From the NCBI GenBank assembly GCA_031386985.1, contig JANNCV010000014.1, positions 80,774 to 144,773 of the forward strand: a stretch of DNA of 64,000 nt. The letters run 5' to 3'. This document shows positions 24,491 to 33,246 of this stretch, piece by piece. A program made the translations under genes and the position numbers. Source of the DNA: JANJUB01 sp031386985. Lineage in GTDB: Bacteria; Armatimonadota; Fimbriimonadia; Fimbriimonadales; Fimbriimonadaceae. Within the stretch, counting starts at the first letter, position 1; each line of letters opens with the position of its first letter. The notes below the pieces were generated by a model that saw only the letters and a program-made list of their open reading frames with translations, was not told the origin of the DNA and searched no databases.

Positions 24491-26731
24491 ATGCCCCCGG
24501 CCTTTGCGTCCCCGGGCCTTCCTGCTGCCGTTCAATCTCTCATCGGCGCTGAGGAGGCTCTTATTGCGGTTGAGACGGACCTCACTTCATTGGGGGGACT
24601 TGGGGTTGCCTGGATGGTGGTGTGCGCCGAGACGATTTACCGGCTGGAGCAGACTCCAAACGGGCTCGAAGTAATTGGAGCGCACCGCATCGAGGAGCTT
24701 TCTCATCCCGTAACCGAGGATTTGGTGGATGCGCTTGCGATTTCCGTCAAATCGCGACAAGGCACCATTGAACTGATCAGGGGAACGACCTCGAAACGAA
24801 CGATCTTGGTCGCCGCTCAAGAGCAACTTAAGAGTTTTTGCGCGGGCAAGGGAGTTCCCGAAATTGAGATCAACCTTCGGGTTTGCGAACGATGTTCGCG
24901 GCCATTGCCCAAAGATTCGGACATCTGCCCGGCGTGTCTGAACAGAGGCAAGACCCTTTTACGGCTATTTGAGTTCACGAAGCCTTACAAAGGGCGATTG
25001 GTTTGGGGAACGTCGCTGATTGTTACAGGCGTTGCTATTGCCCTTTTGCCCCCTTACTTTACAAAACGGCTGGTGGATGATGTGCTTTCGCAAGGCCAAA
25101 CCCAGTTCTTCGGACCGCTCATTCTGGCCATGTTGGTGAGCCAACTCATGTTGAACTTGATTCAGCTCGCCCGGGGGCGAAACGTGGCTTATTTAAGCCG
25201 TAATGTTGCTGTAGACATTCGAACCCGCCTATTTGGAAAACTGCAAACCCTAAGCGTCGCCTTCTATGATAAGCGCAACGTCGGCTCGATTATGAGCCGG
25301 ATGACGAATGACACCGGCGCGCTTTACGATGTGTTGGTTGACGGAATTCCGATCACGGTGAACAACGTGGCGATGCTCATCGGCATCCCGATCGCGATGT
25401 TCTTGATGAACTGGCAGATCGCGATTTGGGCCGTCATTCCTATCCCGTTTGTGCTCTATGCGGTCAACCGTTTTCGGCGCAATATGATGCGGGTTTGGAG
25501 TCGCTTCTGGCACTCCTGGTCGCGAATGAACTCGGCTCTAAATGGCGTTTTGCAAGGCACGCGCGTCGTAAAAGCGTTTCACGGTGAGGATCGAGAGAAC
25601 GCAAAATTCGGTCGACGCATTGTGGATGTCGCTCACACCGGGTACATCGCCGAGCGCAACTGGTCCACCTTTTTCCCGATGGTTATGTTCGTGATGGGCA
25701 TGAGCGGCATCGTTATCTGGTACGTTGGCGGCCAGGCCGTTCTCGGCAATCGCATGACCATCGGTGAGTTGACGGCGTTTATTGGCTATGTTGCGATGAT
25801 GCGTGAGCCGCTTATGCAGCTTCAACGAATCATTGATTGGACTTCGCGCTCGCTCACCGCCGCTGAGCGTGTATTCGAGATATTGGATACGCCGATTGAT
25901 GTTGAGGACGTCAAAGAAGCCGTGCCGATGCCCGAAATGAAGGGCGCAGTGAAGTTTTCAGACGTGCACTTTGGCTACGAGAAAGGCCGTGAAATTGTTC
26001 ACGGGATTGACCTTGACGTGGGGGCGGGAGAAATTATTGGCCTCGTCGGTCATTCCGGGGCGGGCAAGTCAACTCTCATCAATCTGCTGCTGAGGTTTTA
26101 TGACCCCAGCCAGGGACATATCGAGGTTGACGGCGTGGACTTGCGCGAGATCAAGCTCGATGATTTTCGGCGTCAGGTTGGCGTGGTCTTGCAGGAATCC
26201 TATCTCTTTCCCGGCTCAATCAAAGACAATATCGCCTATGGTCGCCCGGAGGCGACGCCCGAGGAAGTGATGGATGCTGCTGTCGCCGCGAACGCCCATC
26301 ATTTCATCGTGAATTTCCCGGATGGGTATGACACCTATGTCGGCGAGCGCGGCCATCGCCTTTCCGGCGGAGAGCGTCAACGGATCGCAATCGCCCGGGC
26401 GATTCTGCACAATCCTCGCATTCTGATCTTAGATGAGGCAACCGCGAGTGTGGACACCGAAACCGAACGCCAGATTCAAGAGGGCCTCGAGCGCCTGGTC
26501 TCCGGCCGCACCGTCTTCGCTATCGCCCATCGCCTCTCGACGCTGAAAAACGCCGACCGGTTGGTGGTGATGGATGAAGGTCGTATCGCCGAGATCGGAA
26601 CCCACGAAACGCTGATGGAGTTGCCCAACGGAATCTACGCCAAACTTGTGACGATGCAACTAGAAATGAACCAAGTTAGGCAAATGGTGGGGGCAGGTGA
26701 CGAAGAGGCGACGGAAGAAACCCCCGTCTAG
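24491..26731 (+). CDS. ABC exporter (fused permease-ATPase) with N-terminal zinc ribbon
   Basis: 746-residue type IV (MsbA/Sav1866-like) half-exporter. Residues 1-125 form an unusual PH-like/beta domain and residues 132-149 a zinc ribbon (CERC ... CPAC: C132, C135, C146, C149). Six transmembrane helices follow (about 170-460), then the ATPase: Walker A GHSGAGKSTL near 520, signature LSGGERQRIAIARA near 622, and ILILDEATASVD (Walker B) with H-loop IAHRLST. It should work as a homodimer exporting lipid, peptide or drug. The cytosolic N-terminal module suggests regulation by metal or by a partner protein. Confidence 0.9.
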   Translation: MPPAFASPGLPAAVQSLIGAEEALIAVETDLTSLGGLGVAWMVVCAETIYRLEQTPNGLEVIGAHRIEELSHPVTEDLVDALAISVKSRQGTIELIRGTTSKRTILVAAQEQLKSFCAGKGVPEIEINLRVCERCSRPLPKDSDICPACLNRGKTLLRLFEFTKPYKGRLVWGTSLIVTGVAIALLPPYFTKRLVDDVLSQGQTQFFGPLILAMLVSQLMLNLIQLARGRNVAYLSRNVAVDIRTRLFGKLQTLSVAFYDKRNVGSIMSRMTNDTGALYDVLVDGIPITVNNVAMLIGIPIAMFLMNWQIAIWAVIPIPFVLYAVNRFRRNMMRVWSRFWHSWSRMNSALNGVLQGTRVVKAFHGEDRENAKFGRRIVDVAHTGYIAERNWSTFFPMVMFVMGMSGIVIWYVGGQAVLGNRMTIGELTAFIGYVAMMREPLMQLQRIIDWTSRSLTAAERVFEILDTPIDVEDVKEAVPMPEMKGAVKFSDVHFGYEKGREIVHGIDLDVGAGEIIGLVGHSGAGKSTLINLLLRFYDPSQGHIEVDGVDLREIKLDDFRRQVGVVLQESYLFPGSIKDNIAYGRPEATPEEVMDAAVAANAHHFIVNFPDGYDTYVGERGHRLSGGERQRIAIARAILHNPRILILDEATASVDTETERQIQEGLERLVSGRTVFAIAHRLSTLKNADRLVVMDEGRIAEIGTHETLMELPNGIYAKLVTMQLEMNQVRQMVGAGDEEATEETPV

Positions 26732-26821
26732 AAGTTTGGGAAAATTTCACGTAACCCCGCAACGTAAATCTCGAAACGTTGAGAACGCCGCGTGCAACAC
26801 AAGGTAAACCGAAACATCGCG

Positions 26822-27565
26822 ATGCTTGAACTTGATCACTACCTCTCCCTGAGAACGCGACCCGCTGGCCGCCCCGTTATGCGTCAAAATTGGCGCGATC
26901 TCTCGTTCCTTCACCTCCGATATGAGCCCGAAGAAATCCAAAATTTTGTGCCCCCCAAGTTGACCGTAGACACTTTCCCTGATGAAAATGGCAAGGAATG
27001 GGCTTGGCTCGCGATCGTTCCGTTTTGGATGACTAGCATTCGCCTCCCCTGGCTCCCGCCCATTCCGGGGACTCACACGTTTTGCGAGACCAATGTGCGA
27101 ACCTATGTTCATCACAAAGGGCAACAGCCGGGGGTTTGGTTTTTTAGCCTTGACGCGGCTAACGCACTGGCTTGTCGCGTTGCGCGACGGTTCTTCCAGT
27201 TGCCCTACTTTTTTGCCGAGATGAATTGCAAGCACGAGGGAGATAACGTACACTACGAGAGCACCCGGTTATGGGGAGAGCCCTATGGATTCTGCGGAAC
27301 AACGCAAATCACCAGCCCGATCCAAACCGCCACCCCCGGAACTCTTGAGTTTTTCCTGGCCGAGCGGTATCTCCTCTATGCTCAAAGAGAGAGAAAACTC
27401 TTCACTGGCATTGTAAGCCACGTACCGTATCCTCTCCAAAGCGCGACATGCGTAGCCCAGCACTCGATGCTACGCCAATTCGCCTTGCCGGATCGTGAGG
27501 ATTGGGATCACGTTCTGTTCAGTCCGGGCGTAGACGTTGAGATATTCCCGATCAAACCCCTTTGA
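26822..27565 (+). CDS. DUF2071 (YqjF-like) protein
   Basis: 247-residue DUF2071 protein; members fold like acetoacetate decarboxylase-related beta-cone proteins, function unknown. Landmarks: RPAGRPVMRQNWRDLSFLHL near the N-terminus, WAWLAIVPFWMTSIRLP, ETNVRTYVHHKGQQPGVWFF and a C-terminal SPGVDVEIFPIKP. I prefer ATG 26822 because the family normally begins about ten residues before the ERPAGRP-like motif; a GTG at 26792 is the alternative. It follows the ABC exporter on the same strand. Confidence 0.85.
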   Translation: MLELDHYLSLRTRPAGRPVMRQNWRDLSFLHLRYEPEEIQNFVPPKLTVDTFPDENGKEWAWLAIVPFWMTSIRLPWLPPIPGTHTFCETNVRTYVHHKGQQPGVWFFSLDAANALACRVARRFFQLPYFFAEMNCKHEGDNVHYESTRLWGEPYGFCGTTQITSPIQTATPGTLEFFLAERYLLYAQRERKLFTGIVSHVPYPLQSATCVAQHSMLRQFALPDREDWDHVLFSPGVDVEIFPIKPL

Positions 27566-27569
27566 GTGG

Positions 27570-28313
27570 TTAATGGAAATAACTCGCGCCGTTAATATCA
27601 ATGGCAATTCCGCTCATGTAACTGGCTTCATCGCTTAACAAAAATGATGCTACCGATGCACAGTCTTCCGGCTTTGCCATGCGGCCCAGCGGAATTCCGG
27701 CGAGGATATCCTCAAGGCGTTCGTTCATGCCATCGCGGGCCATTGACGTATCCACCCATCCCGGGGCTATAGCAAATGTTTGGATGTTTTTGGGGGACAA
27801 CTCGACCGCCAAAGAGCGCGTTAGGTTAATGAGAGCCGCCTTGGAAGCGGCATAAAGAGCAGCCCCCCCTTCACCCTTAAAGCCGACGCGGCTGGCGATG
27901 TTCAGAACCTTCCCACCCCCTTGCTCGGCAAACTCCTTGCAGGCCGCTCTTGTGAGGAGAAGCGGAGATTCAAAATTTGTGACAAATGTTTTTCTCAGGT
28001 TTGCCGTAAAAGCGGCGTTCCCCGAGTTCACAAAGTCCAGCGGCATATAAACTCCCGCGTTGTTCACAAGCGCGTGCACTGGCCCATCTTTAAGAGCCTT
28101 GCCAAAAAGTTTAGCTGCTTCATCCCCGTTCGAGAGATCCGTCTGATATACGCCAACGCACCTCTTGCCCAGTGCCCTCTTGGTCTTTTCGGCTTCGTCT
28201 TCATCAAAACCGTAATGCAGGGCAATATCCCAACCATCTTTCGCGAGTCGCAACGCGATTGCTCGCCCGATTCCGCGAGAGGAACCCGTAATTAAAACAC
28301 GCCGATCGGCCAC
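27570..28313 (-). CDS. SDR family oxidoreductase (FabG-like)
   Basis: 247-residue short-chain dehydrogenase/reductase. NAD(P) site VLITGSSRGIGRAIALRLA; NNAGVYMPLDF; catalytic Ser in IASRVGFKG, and YAASKAALINL with the Tyr and Lys; C-terminal SYMSGIAIDINGASYFH as in 3-oxoacyl-ACP reductases. Start is GTG 28313, 9 bases after the rfaE1 stop. As the third gene in lgt-rfaE1-SDR it may act on envelope precursors, but substrate is not readable. Confidence 0.9.
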   Translation of the reverse strand: MADRRVLITGSSRGIGRAIALRLAKDGWDIALHYGFDEDEAEKTKRALGKRCVGVYQTDLSNGDEAAKLFGKALKDGPVHALVNNAGVYMPLDFVNSGNAAFTANLRKTFVTNFESPLLLTRAACKEFAEQGGGKVLNIASRVGFKGEGGAALYAASKAALINLTRSLAVELSPKNIQTFAIAPGWVDTSMARDGMNERLEDILAGIPLGRMAKPEDCASVASFLLSDEASYMSGIAIDINGASYFH

Positions 28314-28322
28314 GCAAATACG

Positions 28323-29261
28323 TTACCCGTTCAGGCCGAGGTTCGTGAGGTCTTCGGGGCTTGGCGTCGCGACTCCAACGTGGCGAACAACGCTTGCCGC
28401 CGTCTTCGATGCGAGTTCAAACACTTCTCGCTTGAATCCAACCGCCGCGATTCCAAGTGCGACGGTTGCGATGACCGTATCGCCCGCTCCGGCAGTATCG
28501 GAGACTTCGACGCGAGTAGCCGGAACAAAAAATTCCTCGTCTTGGCTAGCGGCGGCCATTCCGGCATCGCCAAAGGTGATCAAAACGCTTCCGAACCCGA
28601 ATCCTGAGCATAACTCTCGTGCCGCCGCAGTTCCTTCTTCGAGTGATAACGTCCGATCAAGGGCCGCGCTTGCTTCGGCTTTGTTTAAGCTCACCAACGT
28701 TGCGCCTCGATAGTTTTCGAGAGACTTGGGCTTGGGATTGCAAATGACCGGCCGCCCGGCCGCCAGATCAATCACGGCGCGAGCGATCGGGCCGGTGATC
28801 GCTCCTTTGAGATAATCGCTGAACAGAATGACATCGGCATTTGCGAGTAATCGGGAGGCAGCTTCGAGCACCTTCCTTTCGGTATCGGCAGCGATCGGGC
28901 TGCGAGACTCATGATCAATCCGCAAAATCTGATGTCGTCCATCTGCCACAACTCGGGTCTTTCTTGTCGTAACTCGATCTTTAGCACCAATCAACTCGTG
29001 AGCTAAGCCCGAATCCGAAAGCGCGGCCTCGAGCATTTCGCCCGCTTCATCATCTCCAATCAAGCCTACAATGGTGGTCTCGGCACCCAGGGCGCGGAGA
29101 TTTAGAGCAACATTCGCGGCCCCACCGGGCACCGCTTTAGTGCTCTGCTTTTGAAGGACGATTACGGGAGCTTCGGGGCTGATCCGTTCAGCCGTGCCGA
29201 AGATGTATTCGTCCAGCATTAAATCGCCGATCACGAGCGCGCGGATGCCTCCGAAGTTCAT
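28323..29261 (-). CDS. D-glycero-beta-D-manno-heptose-7-phosphate kinase (RfaE1/HldE1-like)
   Basis: 312-residue PfkB-family sugar kinase closest to the kinase half of HldE, which adds phosphate at C1 of heptose-7-phosphate for LPS core or S-layer glycan synthesis. Seen: VIGDLMLDEYIFGTAERISP (RfaE1 signature), PGGAANVALNLRALGAE, and DTAGAGDTVIATVALG with the catalytic Asp of GAGD. There is no nucleotidyltransferase domain, so the two activities are split, as in many non-enterobacteria. Overlaps lgt by 4 bases. Confidence 0.85.
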   Translation of the reverse strand: MNFGGIRALVIGDLMLDEYIFGTAERISPEAPVIVLQKQSTKAVPGGAANVALNLRALGAETTIVGLIGDDEAGEMLEAALSDSGLAHELIGAKDRVTTRKTRVVADGRHQILRIDHESRSPIAADTERKVLEAASRLLANADVILFSDYLKGAITGPIARAVIDLAAGRPVICNPKPKSLENYRGATLVSLNKAEASAALDRTLSLEEGTAAARELCSGFGFGSVLITFGDAGMAAASQDEEFFVPATRVEVSDTAGAGDTVIATVALGIAAVGFKREVFELASKTAASVVRHVGVATPSPEDLTNLGLNG

Positions 29262-30043
29262 TCCTTAACCCCTGAAGGGACCCTTGCGCGAACAAAGTAC
29301 AAACCAACTCCGACTAGTATCAAAACGACCGCCATTACTTGAGCCTCGGTGATTGGCAGTCCTGGAATCTGCGTTGATGAAGCGAGTTTGGCTTCCACCT
29401 CGGCGACGGTTCCGGCTCGCCAGAACTCATAGATGAAGCGAGTTACGCCGTGCAAAGCGATCATCGCTCCGAACGATTGCCCCGGCTTCAACCCACGTCT
29501 CTCCAAGAGAATCAGCAAGCCAAACGCCGCAAAATTCATCAGGGAATCGTAAACTTGGGCAGGATGAACACGGCCGGGCACTCCGTGTACCACTATCGCC
29601 CAAGGGAGGTCACACTCTCGCCCGTGGCAACAGCCGTTGAGGAGACAACCAATTCGACCGACGGCGTGGCTGATCAAGAATGCGGCCCCGGCTGTATCTA
29701 GCAGGCTCAAAAAACTGAGTTTCTTGCGGCGGGAATAGATGTAAATCCCCAATCCCCCGAAGATGATTCCGCCAAAACTCGTTATTCCCGCAAATTGCAA
29801 CGAGAACAACTCGCTGGGATTGTTGGCGTATTGTTTCCATTCTTGGGCGATGAAAACGAGGCGGGCACCTAGTATCCCTAACCCGACCGCCCACATCGCC
29901 GAATCTGTGAACTGATCCGCTGTAATTCCGAACTTAGGCGCGCGACGGCGGCCAATCAGAACTCCCAAAAAGAAACCGATGCCTAACATCAGCCCAAAGC
30001 TGGGGAGTTTGAAATTTCCAAATTCGAAGATTGTGGGGAGCAT
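29258..30043 (-). CDS. lgt: Prolipoprotein diacylglyceryl transferase
   Basis: 261-residue inner-membrane enzyme that transfers diacylglycerol from phosphatidylglycerol to the lipobox Cys of prolipoproteins. The Lgt signature GRIGCLLNGCCHG follows the catalytic His segment (ISHAVGRIG), and VHPAQVYDSLMN and GVTRFIYEFWRAG are family marks. About seven transmembrane helices. ATG 30043 gives the standard short periplasmic N-terminus; the frame up to 30082 is not needed. First gene of lgt-rfaE1-SDR. Confidence 0.93.
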   Translation of the reverse strand: MLPTIFEFGNFKLPSFGLMLGIGFFLGVLIGRRRAPKFGITADQFTDSAMWAVGLGILGARLVFIAQEWKQYANNPSELFSLQFAGITSFGGIIFGGLGIYIYSRRKKLSFLSLLDTAGAAFLISHAVGRIGCLLNGCCHGRECDLPWAIVVHGVPGRVHPAQVYDSLMNFAAFGLLILLERRGLKPGQSFGAMIALHGVTRFIYEFWRAGTVAEVEAKLASSTQIPGLPITEAQVMAVVLILVGVGLYFVRARVPSGVKE

Positions 30044-30132
30044 TTTTCTATTGGTCGCTCGAATGGGCTCGCGATTGGGCAAACAAAAGCCGCCGCACGT
30101 ATCCCTACGCCCGGCGGCTAGAGTTTATGTCT

Positions 30133-30534
30133 TTAGTGAGTTACAACTCGTGGCAAGTTCTTGGCTTCGTCAATCCATCGCTCAACCTCAGAAAGGCTGG
30201 GAGTTCGATTGGCTAAATTCTTTGCGGAGTTCACTTCATCAAGCTTTGTAGCAAGATTTTCAGCGTTTCTTTGGGCCAGTTCAGGCACTGAGTCAACTCC
30301 GCTTGCTTCCAGCATTTCGGCGAACTGGGGGCCGACGCCGGTGATGCGCATCAAATCGGCATGGTTCACCCAATCTCGAATCAGCGATTCGCTAATTCCG
30401 CTGGTGACGGCGAGAGCTCCTCGTCCATCAGTCGACGCTCCCTTTTCAAGTAAACCTTCGACGGTAGTAACGCCAGCGGCACTCAGTTTTTCGGCAAAAG
30501 CGGGGCCGATCCCTTCAACTTCATTAATATTCAT
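30133..30534 (-). CDS. DUF4332-type helix-hairpin-helix protein
   Basis: 133-residue protein with two helix-hairpin-helix repeats: VEGIGPAFAEKLSAAGVTTV at the start and ITGVGPQFAEMLEASGVDSV in the middle, as in DUF4332 proteins. Such HhH pairs contact DNA backbone or other proteins. ATG 30534 is chosen since it begins just before the first repeat. Divergent from gcvT. Confidence 0.8.
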   Translation of the reverse strand: MNINEVEGIGPAFAEKLSAAGVTTVEGLLEKGASTDGRGALAVTSGISESLIRDWVNHADLMRITGVGPQFAEMLEASGVDSVPELAQRNAENLATKLDEVNSAKNLANRTPSLSEVERWIDEAKNLPRVVTH

Positions 30535-30555
30535 TCTTTTCACTCCTGTGCAACA

Positions 30556-30565
30556 TTGTGCACAA
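30556..30565. promoter_or_regulatory. Palindrome in DUF4332/gcvT divergent region
   Basis: TTGTGCACAA is a perfect 10-bp palindrome with a half copy (TGTGCAACA) directly upstream. It lies 22 bases from the DUF4332 start and 50 from gcvT, a sensible operator place. No known regulator is matched. Confidence 0.3.
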
Positions 30566-30614
30566 CACGATAATGCTACCTCTCTCGCCGCGGGAAAGCT
30601 ATACTCCTTCATAA

Positions 30615-31778
30615 ATGTCAACCCTACTTCGCACCGCCCTCTTTGATTCTCATGTTGCCCTTGGCGGACGGATGGTGGACTTTGTCGGTTGGGAATTGCC
30701 CGTGCAATATCAGAGCGTTATCGCTGAAGCCAAGGCCGTTCGCGAGGGAGCGGGCATGTTTGATGTTGGGCACATGGCTCGCCTCTGGTTCCGAGGGGAG
30801 CGCGCATTGGAGTTTCTGGAGCATATCACAGCAAACGATGTAGCCAGTCTGGAGGATGGAAGAGGGCATTATTCGTTACTTCCAAACCCGAATGGCGGTC
30901 TGGTGGACGACATTATCGTTTATCGAATCGAAAACGGCGTGTTTCGGATGGTTGTGAACGCTGGGAATCACCAGAAGGATGTTGCGTGGATCCGTAGGCA
31001 AAACACTTTTGGAGTTGATATCGTTGATGAGACGATGGAGACGGCCATGATTGCCGTGCAAGGCCCCGAAGCGAGCGCGATTGTCGCCGGGCTTAGCGCT
31101 GACCCCAAAAAATTTGATGGGTTACCTTTCTTTGGCGTTGTCAACACTGCCATCGCCGGGGTCCCGTGTTTTGCTCCGCGAAGCGGATACACCGGCGAGG
31201 ATGGATTTGAACTGATTTGTGCAAATTCTGATGCGTCCGCGCTTTGGAGCGCTTTGCTTGAAGCGGGGGTGAAACCTTGTGGTTTGGCTTCCCGTGATAC
31301 GTTGCGGGTGGAAGCAGGCTTGCCTCTTTACGGTCACGAGCTAGGTGAGAATATCAACCCGATTTCAGCCGGCTTAGGTTGGGTCATTTCGAAATCCAAA
31401 TCGTTCATTGGATCAGGGCCGATTAACGAAGCCCGCTTGAGCGGCACGTCAAAAAAGCTTCAGGGCGTAAAGCTTGAAGCAAAGCGCCTCATCGCCCCTG
31501 GGATGAAAGTCTTTGTTGAAGGCGTTGAAGTCGGCGAAGTATCAAGCGGAGTCGTTTCGCCCCTATTGGATTGCGGAATAGCATTCGCGTTTATTGACTC
31601 AGCCATCAAGCTGGGCACTTCTTGCGAAATTGACGTTCGCGGCAAAATGGAACCGGGAACGGTTGTGAATAAACGGTTTTTTGTTCGGGCAAAACAAGAG
31701 GTTGTTTCGGTACTCCGCCATTTCCGGGAGGATCCTGCGGAAAGGGCGAGCGTAAACAAGCTCACCCTCCTTTTCTAG
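30615..31778 (+). CDS. gcvT: Glycine cleavage T protein (aminomethyltransferase)
   Basis: 387-residue GcvT, which takes the aminomethyl group from lipoylated GcvH and makes methylene-THF plus ammonia. Landmarks: TALFDSHVALGGRMVDFVGW, MFDVGHMARLWFRGERALEF, LPNPNGGLVDDIIVYRI, and GYTGEDGFELICAN. It is about 20 residues longer than usual: after NKRFFVRAK a basic tail (HFREDPAERASVNKLTLLF) is added. gcvH and gcvP are not in the window, so the gene is separated from the rest of its system. Confidence 0.93.
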   Translation: MSTLLRTALFDSHVALGGRMVDFVGWELPVQYQSVIAEAKAVREGAGMFDVGHMARLWFRGERALEFLEHITANDVASLEDGRGHYSLLPNPNGGLVDDIIVYRIENGVFRMVVNAGNHQKDVAWIRRQNTFGVDIVDETMETAMIAVQGPEASAIVAGLSADPKKFDGLPFFGVVNTAIAGVPCFAPRSGYTGEDGFELICANSDASALWSALLEAGVKPCGLASRDTLRVEAGLPLYGHELGENINPISAGLGWVISKSKSFIGSGPINEARLSGTSKKLQGVKLEAKRLIAPGMKVFVEGVEVGEVSSGVVSPLLDCGIAFAFIDSAIKLGTSCEIDVRGKMEPGTVVNKRFFVRAKQEVVSVLRHFREDPAERASVNKLTLLF

Positions 31779-31858
31779 ATGAGGGTCCGCGTGCGTTGGA
31801 ATCCTTAGTTACGGGGGAAGAACCACCGCGGTGCGACCCCTACCACAAACCCTGCGAG

Positions 31859-33106
31859 CTAAACGGCTTGCGTCTTCCCCGGAACCGCGACGGCGGGCAC
31901 CTCAAGGTGCGCGTCCATCGAAAGGTGCTCGGGCACGAGGCTGGTAGTTGAAGCCATCGCCGCATCCCATGAGACTTCTTTGCCTGAATAAGCCGCCATC
32001 CGACCCAGAATCGCCGTCATCGTACTCTCGGCAACTTGCTTGGCTTCGTTAAAGCCGGCTCCATCTCGGATTGATTTGATCAGGTTGCGGTGCTCAAGCA
32101 TATAAGGATTCGGGCTATCGCCTTCCCAGCGCCAGGGGTTTTCGCCCTTGATGCTACGGTTGGCGTCGGACTTGCCCTTGGTTCCAACGATATGCTCGGA
32201 AACGCGCGAGTCGGTGCCATCAATCTGGCGGCACATGCTCAGCATTTTTACGCCGTTAGCGTATTCGTATTCGGTGGCGAAGTGATCAAATATATGGCCG
32301 TAGGCTGGATCAGTTCGCACCTGACGTCCGCCAAGGCTCACGGCTTTCACTGGGTGCCCCTTCATGGCCCAGTTGCACACGTCTAGGTTGTGAATATGCT
32401 GCTCCACGATATGATCGCCCGAGAGCCAAGTGAAATAGAGCCAATTCTTGAGTTGCCATTCCATATCCGACCAAGCCGCCTCGCGGGGATGCATCCAAAG
32501 GCTGCCTTGATTCCAATAAGCGTAACAGGCAACGACATCGCCGATTTGACCGTCGTGAATGCGTTTCATCGCTTCAAGGTAGGGTAGCTCGTGGCGACGC
32601 TGGGTACCAGCTACTATTGAGAGTTTCTTTGTCTTAGCAAGTTCGCCTGATTCGATAACCGAGCGAATCCCGGCGGCATCTACAGCGACAGGTTTTTCGA
32701 GGAAAACGTGCTTGCTAGCTTCGATCGCGGCCCTTAAATGAACCGGTCGGAACGCAGGCGGAGTCGTGAGGATAACATAGTCGCATCCACTTGCGATAAC
32801 TTGCTTGTAAGCATCAAAACCGCTAAACTTTCGATCTCCAACGTCAACTCGGGCTTTCTGTCGCTCGGTAAGAGAATTCAAAGAGCCGGTGACGCGATCT
32901 GGGAAAACGTCCCCAATCGCCCAAAGCGTGATCGCCGGATCAGCCGCAAATGCGTTCATCACGGCATCGGTTCCCCGTCCGCCACTTCCAATCAAACCAA
33001 TTTTCATCTTTTCGTTACCTTGGGCAAAGACGCCATTGGGAAGCAAAAGGGCGGCACTTGTTGCAGCACCCGCAGCTAAGACATCGCGACGCGAGAAGTT
33101 ATCCAT
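31859..33106 (-). CDS. Tat-exported Gfo/Idh/MocA family oxidoreductase
   Basis: 415-residue protein. MDNFSRRDVLAAGAATSAA is a twin-arginine signal (SRRDVL), and the NAD-binding segment IGLIGSGGRGTDAVMNAF follows. HVFLEKPVAVDAAG holds the family's EKP motif, and HNLDVCNWAMKGHPVKAVS is the usual second-domain landmark. Tat-exported members with this layout are common in planctomycetes and relatives, and act on sugars with a tightly bound cofactor. ATG 33106 has a perfect TATAAT 7 bases upstream and no Shine-Dalgarno sequence. Confidence 0.9.
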   Translation of the reverse strand: MDNFSRRDVLAAGAATSAALLLPNGVFAQGNEKMKIGLIGSGGRGTDAVMNAFAADPAITLWAIGDVFPDRVTGSLNSLTERQKARVDVGDRKFSGFDAYKQVIASGCDYVILTTPPAFRPVHLRAAIEASKHVFLEKPVAVDAAGIRSVIESGELAKTKKLSIVAGTQRRHELPYLEAMKRIHDGQIGDVVACYAYWNQGSLWMHPREAAWSDMEWQLKNWLYFTWLSGDHIVEQHIHNLDVCNWAMKGHPVKAVSLGGRQVRTDPAYGHIFDHFATEYEYANGVKMLSMCRQIDGTDSRVSEHIVGTKGKSDANRSIKGENPWRWEGDSPNPYMLEHRNLIKSIRDGAGFNEAKQVAESTMTAILGRMAAYSGKEVSWDAAMASTTSLVPEHLSMDAHLEVPAVAVPGKTQAV

Positions 33107-33113
33107 TATCTGT

Positions 33114-33119
33114 ATTATA
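33114..33119 (-). promoter_or_regulatory. TATAAT box 7 bases before ATG
   Basis: Exact consensus TATAAT on the minus strand ends 7 bases before the start of the Gfo/Idh/MocA gene. A start of transcription at the usual distance would fall on or within a base or so of the ATG, implying a leaderless mRNA. Confidence 0.55.
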
Positions 33120-33246
33120 GCAAGCAATTTTTGAAGAGTGTTCAAAATTGCGCGTTAGCCAATGCGATCGTGTCCGATTTTGGAGTGATCAACCGTTTGA
33201 TCTAAAGCTAGCGGCTGGATCTCTCCGCGCCTCATAATGTCAAAGC

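Noticed and set aside
31824..31833. Palindrome CACCGCGGTG between gcvT and the Gfo/Idh/MocA gene
   Set aside because: No loop and no T-run, so not a hairpin terminator; isolated 10-bp palindromes are expected by chance in 64 kb.
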